Below the pieces are notes generated by a model. It was not told where the DNA came from, made no database searches, and saw only the letters and a program-made list of their open reading frames with translations. Positions 9,944-18,026 of a stretch of DNA of 58,594 nt are shown here, in pieces. The stretch covers positions 1-58,594 of the forward strand of contig NZ_JADYVX010000045.1 of assembly GCF_020194175.1 (NCBI RefSeq). The letters are read 5' to 3'. Position 1 is the stretch's first letter; every line of letters begins with the position of its first letter. Source of the stretch: Bradyrhizobium sp. BRP22. Its GTDB lineage: Bacteria; Pseudomonadota; Alphaproteobacteria; Rhizobiales; Xanthobacteraceae. The position numbers and the translations under genes were made by a program.

Positions 9944-10552
9944 TCACCGCGCATCCTTGTTATCGAGCAGCGGATAGAACTGCGTCCAGACCTCGTCCTT
10001 CTTGGCATTGGCGATATGGCAGTACGCGCACTCGTCCTTCGACTTCACCTTGGCCATCGGCGCCTTCGGTTCGTGGTGATTGAAGTTGAAGTAGCCCCAC
10101 CCGTTGGTATCGGCGAAGCGCTTGGAGTCCTTGACGGTTACATCTGCTCCGTTCCACTTGCCCGGGAAGTAGCCGCGTCCCGACGCTTCCGTTCGGGAAC
10201 CGTCGGCATTCTCCTGCGGCAACGTCAGCTGCAACTCCTTGAACAGGATCGTCCCCTCGGGGAATTCGCCGGTCTTCTTGTAGATCGCGTACGAGCCCGG
10301 CTCGATATAGACATTGTGGAATTCCGGGAAGTTCGCCTGCCCGCCGTTGAGCGCATTCGGCGTCAGTGGAGAACCGACATAGACCCACTCGTGGAAATTC
10401 TTCGGCAGGAGCAGCTGCCCGTCTGCGGTGTATTCCGGCAGATAGCGCGTATTGCTCTGCGCATTGCTGTCTTTGAGCGATCCGAAGAGCAGGATCGTCG
10501 CGACCGCACTGCCCACGATGACCGCCGCTGCCGCCTGGACTCTCACGCGCAT
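9944..10552 (-). CDS. Cytochrome P460-family protein, intact
   Basis: The 202-residue protein has an N-terminal signal peptide (VQAAAAVIVGSAVATILLFG) and so acts in the periplasm. The haem-binding motif CAYCH lies near the C-terminus, as in P460. Other family features are LPKNFHEWVYVGSPLTPN, the FPEGTILFKELQL strand with a Lys where P460 carries its haem-linked Lys (my alignment, not verified), and GWGYFNFN. Family members oxidise hydroxylamine or bind NO; which applies here cannot be read from sequence. It is the upstream partner of a second P460 gene 24 bases away on the same strand, so the pair is probably co-transcribed. Confidence 0.88.
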   Translation of the reverse strand: MRVRVQAAAAVIVGSAVATILLFGSLKDSNAQSNTRYLPEYTADGQLLLPKNFHEWVYVGSPLTPNALNGGQANFPEFHNVYIEPGSYAIYKKTGEFPEGTILFKELQLTLPQENADGSRTEASGRGYFPGKWNGADVTVKDSKRFADTNGWGYFNFNHHEPKAPMAKVKSKDECAYCHIANAKKDEVWTQFYPLLDNKDAR

Positions 10553-10863
10553 TGTCTTCTCCCGCGACTAGAGCCGAACGCACGTTGCGCCGGCACGATT
10601 GACCTATTGGAAGAGGAGATAGCCAGTCGCGGAAGATCTTGCGCGCTGGCGATTGCCCTCGCTTTTTCTATCTTGATGTATTCTGTGCCGGTCTCGCGAT
10701 CGCAAAGAGGTTTGTTCTTCGAAAGCCGCGCAGCGCAATACACCGCGACCACTGTGCGCCGGATCATCGAGGCGGGCAAAAACGCGTGAGGCTGGCCAGC
10801 CTGCAAACGACGGTCTGCGAACGCAAGGAATGGAGCCGGCCGTTGAATCACGGAGATCGTCCG
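10553..10863. other. Intergenic gap between amidase and P460 genes
   Basis: This 311-base stretch holds no reading frame that looks like a protein and no clear hairpin with a T-run. It should contain the promoter for the two minus-strand P460 genes, but I cannot point to -35/-10 elements. Confidence 0.4.
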
Positions 10864-12378
10864 TCAGGCCTTCAGCGGTCGTTCGCGGCAGATCCGGTAA
10901 TTTTCCTGCCAAGGACTAAGCCGCTCGAAGGCCGCGCTCGCGGCCAACACGTCGAAGTCCGCGTTTCGCCGACCTATGATCTGCATCCCGACCGGAAGAC
11001 CGTCGGATAACCCCGCCGGAATCGAGGCTGCCGGATGACCGGTGAAATTGACGAAGTAAGTGAGGCACCACCCGATGAGAGGATCGATGTCGACACCATT
11101 GATCGACTTCGGCCCAATCGTGTTGCCGTCGGTTGCGTTGTCGACCGGCGGGCACGCGAGGGTCGGCGTGACGAGCAGATCAAATCTACCGAGGACGTTC
11201 TGGAACGCGTCGTAAACCTCCGACCGGACGGCCTGGTCCCGGAAGAAATCGAGGCCCGACATGCGATTGGTCTTCTCGACCCAATCCATGTATTCGGGCG
11301 GAAAGTCGTCACGATGCTGGCCGAACAGATCGATGCCGTCGTGCTTCATGTTCTCGATCGCCTGCAGGTTGAGAAGCATGTAGAGGCGCGACCAGACGTC
11401 GCTCAGCTCGCGTTGCGAGCGCGTGATCCCGAGCTTCACTTCCTCCACGTGAGCGCCGGCTTCCTCGAACGCCCGTAACGCGCGGCCGACCGTCTCCGCG
11501 ACCTTTCCGTCGACCGGAAAGACGTCGAGATTCGGACTGTAAGCAATCCTGAGGCCACGGATGGAACGACGGGTTGCTGCGGTGAAATCGACAGGCGGCT
11601 CGATCAGGCTGAAAGGATCTCGTGGATCAGGGCCGGCAAGTACGTTCAACGCAATGGCGGCATCCTCGACCGTCCGTGTGATGGGCCCTTCGAACAGGAA
11701 CGGCGAATCGACAGTCCCGAACGCGTTGGGACGGACGAGGAACGGCACACGGCCGAATGACGCCTTGTAGCCATAGACCCCGCACCACGCGGACGGGACT
11801 CGTATCGAGCCGCCCGCATCCGTACCTTCTGCAATGGGCAGCAGTCCATCGGCTACGGCCGCGGCGCTTCCTCCGGATGACCCGCCCGTGTTCTTGGCAA
11901 GATTGAAGGGGTTGCGCGTCGGACCAAACAGGTAGTTATCGCAGGTGCCCCGGAATCCCATCAGAGGGCTGTTGGTCTTGCCCAGGAACACCGCTCCGCC
12001 GCGCTTCTCCATGCGCTCGCAGAACACACAATAGCCGTTCACGACGTGGTGCTTGAGCGCACGGATGCCGCCCAGGCTCGCCGGCCAGCCCGGCTTGAAG
12101 TCGAACAGATCCTTGAGTGCCGACGGAATGCCGTGCAGTGGCCCCCACGACTCGCCGGCGACCAATGCGCGCTCGGCCTCTTTTGCTCTCATACGCGCGC
12201 CGTCGAAGTCCAGATAGACCAGCGCATTCAGGCTCGGGTTACGCGCTTCGATGCGCCGGATGAATACATCAATCACTTCAACCGGCGACAGGTCACGTCG
12301 GCGGATGCGAGCCGCCAGTTCGTGCGCGGAAAGGTACGCGAGTTCGTCGGAATGCAAGGTCCGGATAGCGCTCGACAT
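10864..12378 (-). CDS. Amidase-signature hydrolase
   Basis: The protein belongs to the amidase signature family, which hydrolyses C-N bonds of amides with a Ser-cisSer-Lys triad. The triad is visible: Lys in PSALKDLFDF, the Gly/Ser-rich GGSSGGSAAAVADG, and the catalytic Ser in EGTDAGGSIRVPSAWCG. The start at 12378 (MSSAIRTLHSDEL) has an AGGAG site at good spacing and gives 504 residues; the longer frame to 12504 adds an unlikely leader. The exact amide is unknown. It lies upstream of P460 and urease genes on the same strand and would release ammonia, consistent with a nitrogen-handling neighbourhood. Confidence 0.9.
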   Translation of the reverse strand: MSSAIRTLHSDELAYLSAHELAARIRRRDLSPVEVIDVFIRRIEARNPSLNALVYLDFDGARMRAKEAERALVAGESWGPLHGIPSALKDLFDFKPGWPASLGGIRALKHHVVNGYCVFCERMEKRGGAVFLGKTNSPLMGFRGTCDNYLFGPTRNPFNLAKNTGGSSGGSAAAVADGLLPIAEGTDAGGSIRVPSAWCGVYGYKASFGRVPFLVRPNAFGTVDSPFLFEGPITRTVEDAAIALNVLAGPDPRDPFSLIEPPVDFTAATRRSIRGLRIAYSPNLDVFPVDGKVAETVGRALRAFEEAGAHVEEVKLGITRSQRELSDVWSRLYMLLNLQAIENMKHDGIDLFGQHRDDFPPEYMDWVEKTNRMSGLDFFRDQAVRSEVYDAFQNVLGRFDLLVTPTLACPPVDNATDGNTIGPKSINGVDIDPLIGWCLTYFVNFTGHPAASIPAGLSDGLPVGMQIIGRRNADFDVLAASAAFERLSPWQENYRICRERPLKA

Positions 12379-12600
12379 CGTTTGCTCCTTTTGAACCACT
12401 TCAGGACGAAACCGCATTTGACATTGAAATAGTTGGTACCCGCGCAGCCGCGATTGCTTCGTCTTTGGCGATCTTGATGCATTCTCCGCCACGGCCATCG
12501 ACAAGGCATCGATCGGGGTTCATCTGCACTCGTGCGGGCTGCACGGTATGCCGACACACATCCGGACATCCTGCGCGTCACTGCACGAGGACACGCTTCC
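12379..12600. promoter_or_regulatory. Divergent promoter region, amidase / sulfite-oxidase-like operon
   Basis: The 222 bases separate two divergent transcription units, so they must hold both promoters unless start sites lie further upstream. A GAGGA ribosome-binding site precedes the ATG at 12601. I see no clear operator palindrome. Confidence 0.45.
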
Positions 12601-13218
12601 ATGGACCGACCTCCCGTTTCTCGCGGATTCAAATCAAGGCGACAGGTATCCGAAGCCGCCCGGCTACCGCCGGGTCAGTATCTGACGACCGACTTCCCGG
12701 TGCTGTCGGCAGGCCCCACACCGGAGATCCGTGTCGCCGACTGGAAGATCGCGCTTCAACTTGGCGGCTCGTTGCTGGAGACATGGACCTGGGACGAGTT
12801 CGAGGCGCTGCCCCAGACCACGATCACGGTCGACATTCACTGCGTAACCAAATGGACGAAGCTCAACACAGTCTGGCAGGGCGTCAGCTTCGACGATCTC
12901 CTCAAGGCGGTCGGGCTGAGCGAGCCGCCGGACGCCTTTGTCATGGCGCATTGCGACGGCGGATACACGACGAACCTTCCGGTCGCCGACCTGGTCGCGG
13001 GAAAGGCGATAATCGCGACCCGCTATGACGGGCTGCCGCTTGCCCCCGCGCACGGCGGCCCAGCACGGCTTCTGGTGCCGCATCTCTATTTCTGGAAGAG
13101 CGCGAAGTGGCTGCGAAGGCTCCGCTTCATGCCTAGGGACGAGCCCGGGTTCTGGGAATCGCGTGGCTATCACAACTATGGCGATCCCTGGCGAGAGCAA
13201 CGATATGACGGCGACTGA
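12601..13218 (+). CDS. Sulfite-oxidase-like molybdopterin-dependent oxidoreductase
   Basis: The 205-residue protein is a stand-alone molybdopterin domain of the sulfite oxidase/YedY fold. The molybdenum-ligating Cys is in TVDIHCVTKWTKLNT, and the downstream GGYTTNLPVADL and PAHGGPARLLVPHLYFWKSAKW segments are typical. No Tat or Sec signal is seen, unlike YedY (MsrP), so the enzyme seems cytoplasmic. The start at 12601 has GAGGA upstream; an earlier in-frame start at 12532 is possible. The 3' end overlaps the reductase gene, which suggests that reductase supplies electrons. Substrate unknown. Confidence 0.88.
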   Translation: MDRPPVSRGFKSRRQVSEAARLPPGQYLTTDFPVLSAGPTPEIRVADWKIALQLGGSLLETWTWDEFEALPQTTITVDIHCVTKWTKLNTVWQGVSFDDLLKAVGLSEPPDAFVMAHCDGGYTTNLPVADLVAGKAIIATRYDGLPLAPAHGGPARLLVPHLYFWKSAKWLRRLRFMPRDEPGFWESRGYHNYGDPWREQRYDGD

Positions 13219-13966
13219 CGCGCCTTTGCAGCAGCCCAAAATCGAGTGGCAGATCGGTCGCGTGCTGGCCATTGTGGCCGAAACAAGCCGCGTGAAGAGC
13301 ATCATCCTGCAGCCGTCGCGCTGGTCCGGACACTGGCCCGGCCAGCATGTCGACATCCGGCTCACCGCCGAGGACGGCTATCAAGCCGAACGAAGTTACT
13401 CGATCGCATCGCCACCGGAAGAACAACTGCTCGCCCTCACCGTGGAACGGGTCGAGGACGGTGAGGTTTCTCCTTATCTACTCGACGAATTGCGGGTTGG
13501 TGACGCTCTCGAATTTCGTGGCCCCATCGGGCGACATTTCATCTGGAGCCAAACTCGCGGTGGACCGATTTGCCTGGTCGCGGGCGGCACCGGGATTACG
13601 CCGCTGATGGCCATGTTACGCCACCGTAAAGGGTCGCGCCCAAACATACCGGCTTCACTGATCTATTCGGCGCGCAGCCTTGCTGACGTCGTGTACCGGG
13701 ACGAGCTCGATACCATGGCTCGCCGCGATCTCAACCTGCGTCTGGTCTATGCGCTCACCCGCGAGCATCCGAGCGACTGGAACGGACATCGTGGGCGGGT
13801 CAACGAAGTTCTGCTCGAAGAGCACAGCTTCACGCGCGAGCAGAATCCCACGTTCTTCGTTTGCGGTCCTACCGGGTTTGTCGAAAGCATTTCGAGCATG
13901 CTCGTGACGCTCGGTTTCGATCCCTTCACCATCAAGACCGAACGGTTCGGGCCATCAAGAGGATGA
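13205..13966 (+). CDS. Ferredoxin-NADP reductase-type FAD oxidoreductase
   Basis: The 253-residue flavoprotein has an FAD-binding beta-barrel with the RSYSIASPP motif near residue 63 and a nucleotide-binding half with LVAGGTGITPLMAMLRH and FFVCGPTGFVES. It passes electrons between NAD(P)H and a partner. The start at 13205 lies inside the end of the molybdoenzyme gene (14-base overlap), with GAGAG ahead of the ATG. No iron-sulfur domain is attached, so the partner is either the molybdoenzyme itself or a small ferredoxin encoded elsewhere. Confidence 0.9.
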   Translation: MTATDAPLQQPKIEWQIGRVLAIVAETSRVKSIILQPSRWSGHWPGQHVDIRLTAEDGYQAERSYSIASPPEEQLLALTVERVEDGEVSPYLLDELRVGDALEFRGPIGRHFIWSQTRGGPICLVAGGTGITPLMAMLRHRKGSRPNIPASLIYSARSLADVVYRDELDTMARRDLNLRLVYALTREHPSDWNGHRGRVNEVLLEEHSFTREQNPTFFVCGPTGFVESISSMLVTLGFDPFTIKTERFGPSRG

Positions 13967-13971
13967 TCGCC

Positions 13972-14238
13972 ATGGCAGACAACATCGCCGACCTCATTCT
14001 TGGCGGTGATCCATGCACACACCTACTTCAGGAAGCCTTTGCCTTTGACATCACCCTGACGAAGGTCCGGTGCGCGGCATGCGACACCGTGTCCGGCCTT
14101 GGCTCTCTTGGCGTCGACGGCGGGCCCCAGCAGGCGCTCGTCAAGTGCGCCGATTGCGGAAGCGTTCTGATGAAGGCAAGGCGAACTCAGACGGGGCGTG
14201 TCCTTGAAATGCACGGCGCCCGGCACCTGTACTTCTGA
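13972..14238 (+). CDS. Zinc-ribbon protein, DUF6510-like
   Basis: An 88-residue protein with two CxxC pairs, VRCAACDTVSG and VKCADCGSVLM, about 30 residues apart, which should form a zinc ribbon. This agrees with DUF6510 proteins, which I recall as neighbours of sulfite-oxidase-like/reductase pairs. The start at 13972 has AGAGG nine bases upstream; an ATG at 13963 overlaps the previous stop but lacks spacing for ribosome binding. It completes a tight three-gene operon. Function unknown; a chaperone or regulator role is a guess. Confidence 0.75.
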   Translation: MADNIADLILGGDPCTHLLQEAFAFDITLTKVRCAACDTVSGLGSLGVDGGPQQALVKCADCGSVLMKARRTQTGRVLEMHGARHLYF

Positions 14239-14279
14239 ATGCTGCGCACGATCACCCACCAAGCTCCGAAAGACCCGTT

Positions 14280-14492
14280 ATGCACGGTGAAGACATCCAC
14301 CTCGCTGAAATCGAGCGCCAGATTGCCACCATAGCGGCGAACCTTCGCGAGTTGATTGAGCAGGCCGCCTCATATTCTGTCGCGATGAGCGAAGAGCTCG
14401 TCGGCCAGCGAATTGACGATCAGGCCGCGCGGCTCGAGATTCTGATCAGGCGCCGCGAAGAACTCCTCAGATCCAGAGCTGGAGAGGACTGA
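14280..14492 (+). CDS. Small coiled-coil hypothetical protein
   Basis: A 70-residue acidic protein made almost wholly of charged helix (EIERQIATIAANLRELIEQA and ILIRRREELLRS), probably a short coiled coil. It lies 41 bases after the zinc-ribbon gene on the same strand. I recognise no family. The ribosome-binding site is weak, so whether it is expressed is uncertain. Confidence 0.5.
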   Translation: MHGEDIHLAEIERQIATIAANLRELIEQAASYSVAMSEELVGQRIDDQAARLEILIRRREELLRSRAGED

Positions 14493-14493
14493 A

Positions 14494-14519
14494 GTTCGGC
14501 GAGCGCGAGCGCGCCGAAC
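14494..14519. terminator. Hairpin between convergent genes, possible bidirectional terminator
   Basis: Perfect 8-base arms GTTCGGCG and CGCCGAAC flank a 10-base GC-rich loop, two bases after the end of the small helical gene and before the end of the convergent DUF2000 gene. Its place suggests termination from both sides. No T-run follows, so efficiency is uncertain. Confidence 0.5.
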
Positions 14520-14532
14520 AGGTCTGAAAGCG

Positions 14533-14943
14533 TCAGCTGTGAAATTTCAACCCGTCGACGATCTTGTCGATCACCCTGCGTCCAGCGCGCATGGAAATCC
14601 CAACCAGCTTTAAGTCTGCTCGGGAAACTGCCTTCACCGCCTCACGGTTGGCGGAATCGTGGGTGGTCCTGAACATGTCCTCGGTATAGAGCGCCGGCGT
14701 CACGCAGCGCGTCAGTGCCCGCTCGAGCGCGCGTGATAGTGCCACGCGGTCGGCGCCGTAGATCAGGATAGGCTGGCCGATCAACGACAGATATTTCGTC
14801 CCAGAGCCGTCTTCGTAGGGATCGCCGATGCAGGCCGGAAACGCCGCCGCGATGCCGCTGGCGAGGAAGGAGGCCACATTCAGCTTCTGCCACGGCTCGA
14901 GGTCGGTGCGGACCACGATCGCGATCTTGGTGTCGAATTGCAT
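14533..14943 (-). CDS. DUF2000 family protein
   Basis: A 136-residue protein with IAIVVRTDLEPWQKLNVASFLASG at the start, then YEDGSGTKYLSLIGQPILIYGAD and RALERALTRCVTPALYTEDMF. This is the pattern of DUF2000 proteins, which have a peptidyl-tRNA-hydrolase-like fold and no settled function. It is a single-gene unit convergent with the small helical gene. Start at the ATG at 14943. Confidence 0.8.
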   Translation of the reverse strand: MQFDTKIAIVVRTDLEPWQKLNVASFLASGIAAAFPACIGDPYEDGSGTKYLSLIGQPILIYGADRVALSRALERALTRCVTPALYTEDMFRTTHDSANREAVKAVSRADLKLVGISMRAGRRVIDKIVDGLKFHS

Positions 14944-15140
14944 AGCGGTTCCGTCTTATTTCCGCAGCGTTCGCGGTCAGTGAAAGAATCCTCAGTCCAA
15001 AACCCCGAACCGATCTTCTGGAGTAAGGGAGCTGGAGTTCGATCAGGTGTCATTTCGACGTTCTAGCGTGCCCACGCTTGCGCACGTGAACGCTATTGCA
15101 GGCGCCCCACTTCTGTGCGCGCCCTTCGGGCGAAAACCAT

Positions 15141-15911
15141 TCAGATCGATTTCACCTCGCCGCCGTCCATCCGCAAGGCCGAGCCGGTCATCCAGCGCGC
15201 GCCGGGCGATACGAGGAATGCCATCAGCCCGGCAATCTCTTCCGGCTCGCCGTAGCGCGCGATGCCGGCCTCTTTCGGAAACTTCGCCGTTGCCTCCTCG
15301 ACGGTCATGTTGTGCAGAGGCGCCCAGTGCTGGAGATAGGAGCGGCGGCGCCCTGTCATCACCGGCCCCGGCAGGACGCTGTTGACCTGGACGCCATCAC
15401 TGATCCCCTTGTCGGAGAACGCCTTTGCCAAAGCAACGATTGCCGCATTGATGGTACCGACCGCGGCATTGGGCGATTTGGGGAAGGAGGCTGAATTTCC
15501 TGACATCAAGACCACAGCCCCCTTCGATGCCTTGAGCGATGGCCAGGCCGCGATTGTGAGCCGGCGCGCGCCATGCAGCTTCAAGGCTAGTCCCGCTTCC
15601 CACTGCGCGTCCGTTGTCTCGAATAAATCGACCTGCGGCACCGCGCCAGCGATATTGAGCAGCGCGTCGATCCGGCCGAATGCCGCCAAAGTCTGAGCGA
15701 CAACAGCTCGAGCTGCGTCAGGTTCGGCCAAGTCAGCATCGATCACCAGCACCTCTGCGCCGGCGGCCCTAACCATCTTTGCCGTGTCTTCAAGATTGCT
15801 ACGATTTCGTGCCACGACCACCAGGGCCGGGAAATCGCGCGCCAGACGCACCGCGGTCGCACGGCCTATTCCCTGGCTCGCGCCCGTCACGATGGCGACT
15901 GATTTCAACAT
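15141..15911 (-). CDS. Short-chain dehydrogenase/reductase with atypical active site
   Basis: A 256-residue Rossmann protein with TGASQGIGRATAVRLA (cofactor loop), the NIAGA segment and a C-terminal SPGARWMTGSALRMDGGE. Where most family members have Tyr-x-x-x-Lys, the sequence reads PNAAVGTINAAIVALAKAF, so both catalytic residues appear replaced, although the preceding LMSGNSAS serine region is present. It may be a divergent subgroup with another activity. It is the last gene of a minus-strand set with a quinone oxidoreductase and an alpha/beta hydrolase. Confidence 0.85.
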   Translation of the reverse strand: MLKSVAIVTGASQGIGRATAVRLARDFPALVVVARNRSNLEDTAKMVRAAGAEVLVIDADLAEPDAARAVVAQTLAAFGRIDALLNIAGAVPQVDLFETTDAQWEAGLALKLHGARRLTIAAWPSLKASKGAVVLMSGNSASFPKSPNAAVGTINAAIVALAKAFSDKGISDGVQVNSVLPGPVMTGRRRSYLQHWAPLHNMTVEEATAKFPKEAGIARYGEPEEIAGLMAFLVSPGARWMTGSALRMDGGEVKSI

Positions 15912-15934
15912 ATGAATTCTCCCAGATATAGCGC

Positions 15935-16918
15935 TTACAAATGCCAGTCGTGAACAACGACCATCTTCCCGGCCGCCTCGTTTGCCTCCATGACGCGATG
16001 CGCCTCGCGAATCTCTTCGAAGCGAAAGATCCGTGCCGGCTTGACGTCCAGCCGGCCAGCGGCAGCGTCAGCGGCGATGTCCCGCAGGGGCACGTCGGAA
16101 AGCGGAAATCCGGGCGTGCCGAATACGAAGCTGCCGAAGAAAGTCAGATGAACGCCGCTCGGCATCTGCAGCAGCGGATTGAAATCGGGAATCGGATCGA
16201 GCCCCCCTAGCCAGCCCGCGAGACAGGAACGGCCGCCACGGCGGAGCATGGCGAGGGAGTCGAGCACGACACTGTTGCCGACGAGGTCGAGAACGGCATC
16301 AACCTGTTTCGCCTCGGGTAGATGTTTCGAGAGATCTCGACGCTCGATCTCGCACCGCGCAGCCCCGAGCTTCTCCAGCATAGCAAAGCGCTCGCGGCTG
16401 CGCGTCGTCGCGATGACCCGCGCGCCTGCACCGACCGCGAGCTTGAGCGCCGCTTGACCAAACGAGGATGTCGCCCCGCGGATGACGAGAAGCTGACCTC
16501 TCTGGAGCTCGAGGTTACGGAAGAGACAGGTCCATGCCGTCGCGAAGGTCTCGGGTATTGCGGCGAGCTCGGCCCAGGGCAAATCTGCATCGATCAATGC
16601 GACGTTCGAGACCGGAGCACGGGCGTACTCGGCGTAGCTGCCGTTGATGCTCCGGCCGAGACCCCCCATCAATGCGGCCACCTTGGCGCCTACCGGAAAT
16701 TCTCCGCCCGGGCACGACTTCACGAGACCGACGCATTCAATGCCGCTGATCGGCGCCGCTTCGGCCCATTCGCCCCGGCGCATGTGCATCTCCGCATGGT
16801 TGATGCCGAACCCCTTGACCTGGATGACGACATGACCAAGCTGCGGCTCCGGCTCCGGAACGTCCCGATAGACAAGGCTCTCCAATCCGCCGAACTTTTC
16901 AAGAACGATGGCGCGCAT
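15935..16918 (-). CDS. Zinc-independent quinone oxidoreductase-like enzyme (MDR family)
   Basis: The MDR-family protein starts MRAIVLEKFGGLESLVYRD, has the GINHAEMHMRRGEW substrate region and the NADPH-binding VIRGATSSFGQAALKLAVGAGARV segment. Structural zinc cysteines are absent, as in quinone oxidoreductases. An excellent AGGAGG site precedes the ATG at 16918; the upstream ATG at 16963 would overlap the next gene. Such enzymes reduce quinones or enones with NADPH. It is 23 bases upstream of the SDR gene. Confidence 0.88.
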   Translation of the reverse strand: MRAIVLEKFGGLESLVYRDVPEPEPQLGHVVIQVKGFGINHAEMHMRRGEWAEAAPISGIECVGLVKSCPGGEFPVGAKVAALMGGLGRSINGSYAEYARAPVSNVALIDADLPWAELAAIPETFATAWTCLFRNLELQRGQLLVIRGATSSFGQAALKLAVGAGARVIATTRSRERFAMLEKLGAARCEIERRDLSKHLPEAKQVDAVLDLVGNSVVLDSLAMLRRGGRSCLAGWLGGLDPIPDFNPLLQMPSGVHLTFFGSFVFGTPGFPLSDVPLRDIAADAAAGRLDVKPARIFRFEEIREAHRVMEANEAAGKMVVVHDWHL

Positions 16919-16959
16919 GATGGTCCTCCTGGCATTCCTCGCGGCGAGGGAAGCGCCGA

Positions 16960-17829
16960 TCACACATTTGAGATCGGCTGGTCAAGAAAATCACCGATCG
17001 CCGCTGCGATCTCCCGAGCATGGGTTTCGAGCGCAAAGTGCCCTGTGTCGAAGAAGCGCACTACGGCACCCGGCATGTCGCGCTGGAACGCCTTCGCGCC
17101 CGCCGGCAGGAAGAAGGGATCGTTCTCGCCCCAGACCGCCAGGAAGGGCGGCTTGTGCTTGCGGAAGTAAGTCTGGAATTCCGGATACATGGCGACGTTG
17201 GTCCTGTAGTCGCCGAAAAGATCGAGCTGGACCTCATCGGCGCCGGCACGCGCGAGATAATGGTTGTCGAGCGTGTATCCATCAGGGGAGATCAGGGAGG
17301 CGTCAGGCACCCCGTGGGTGTACTGCCAGACCGTCGTCTCCGGCGAAAGGAATGACCGCAGCACCGCCCGGTTCGCTTGCGATGGATCCTGCCAGTAAGC
17401 ACGGATCGGGCTCCAGCCTTCGCTCAATCCCTCCTCATAGGCATTGCCATTCTGTGAAATGATGGAAGCGATACGCTCGGGATGTCGAACAGCCAGCCGA
17501 AAGCCTGTCGGCGCACCATAGTCGAAGACGTAGAGAGAGAAACGAGCAAGTCCGATGACTTCCGTGAACCGCTCGATCGCTTGCGCCAACGCGGCGAACG
17601 TATAGGCAAAGCTTTCGCGAGCCGGCATGTCGGACTGCCCGAACCCAGGCAAATCCGGCGCCACTAACCGGAAGCGATTCGAGAGCGCGGGGATCAATTC
17701 GCGGAACATATGGCCGGCCGTCGGAAATCCGTGAAGCAGCAGCAAGGGGGGCGCGTCAGCCCGGCCAGCCTCCCGATAGAATATGTTCAGTCCGTCCACG
17801 TCCGCCTTGCGGTATCGAATGCTCGTCAT
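16960..17829 (-). CDS. Alpha/beta hydrolase, epoxide-hydrolase/dehalogenase type
   Basis: The 289-residue protein has LLLHGFPTAGHMFRELIPAL (oxyanion region), LVAPDLPGFGQSD and a nucleophile elbow VFDYGAPTGFRLA in which Asp stands at the nucleophile position, as in epoxide hydrolases and haloalkane dehalogenases. The likely acid/His pair is WGENDPFF and FDTGHFALETHA. The substrate cannot be named. It is the first gene of the set with the quinone oxidoreductase and SDR, and lies downstream of an AraC-type gene on the same strand. Confidence 0.87.
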   Translation of the reverse strand: MTSIRYRKADVDGLNIFYREAGRADAPPLLLLHGFPTAGHMFRELIPALSNRFRLVAPDLPGFGQSDMPARESFAYTFAALAQAIERFTEVIGLARFSLYVFDYGAPTGFRLAVRHPERIASIISQNGNAYEEGLSEGWSPIRAYWQDPSQANRAVLRSFLSPETTVWQYTHGVPDASLISPDGYTLDNHYLARAGADEVQLDLFGDYRTNVAMYPEFQTYFRKHKPPFLAVWGENDPFFLPAGAKAFQRDMPGAVVRFFDTGHFALETHAREIAAAIGDFLDQPISNV

Positions 17830-18026
17830 CTGCGGTCCCTCACGGTCCCCCTCGACATCTGCTGCGCCTCGTGAAAACGATGATCCGTTGACAACCGATC
17901 CGAGGCGGTCTCAGGTAGATATTTCGTGGCTCGGGACGATCCGGTTACAGACTCCGTGGGATTCTTCTGCTCCGCACGAGACGGCCTGTCGCCTCCTCCG
18001 CCAGATCGATCGCCCCTCTGATCCAC

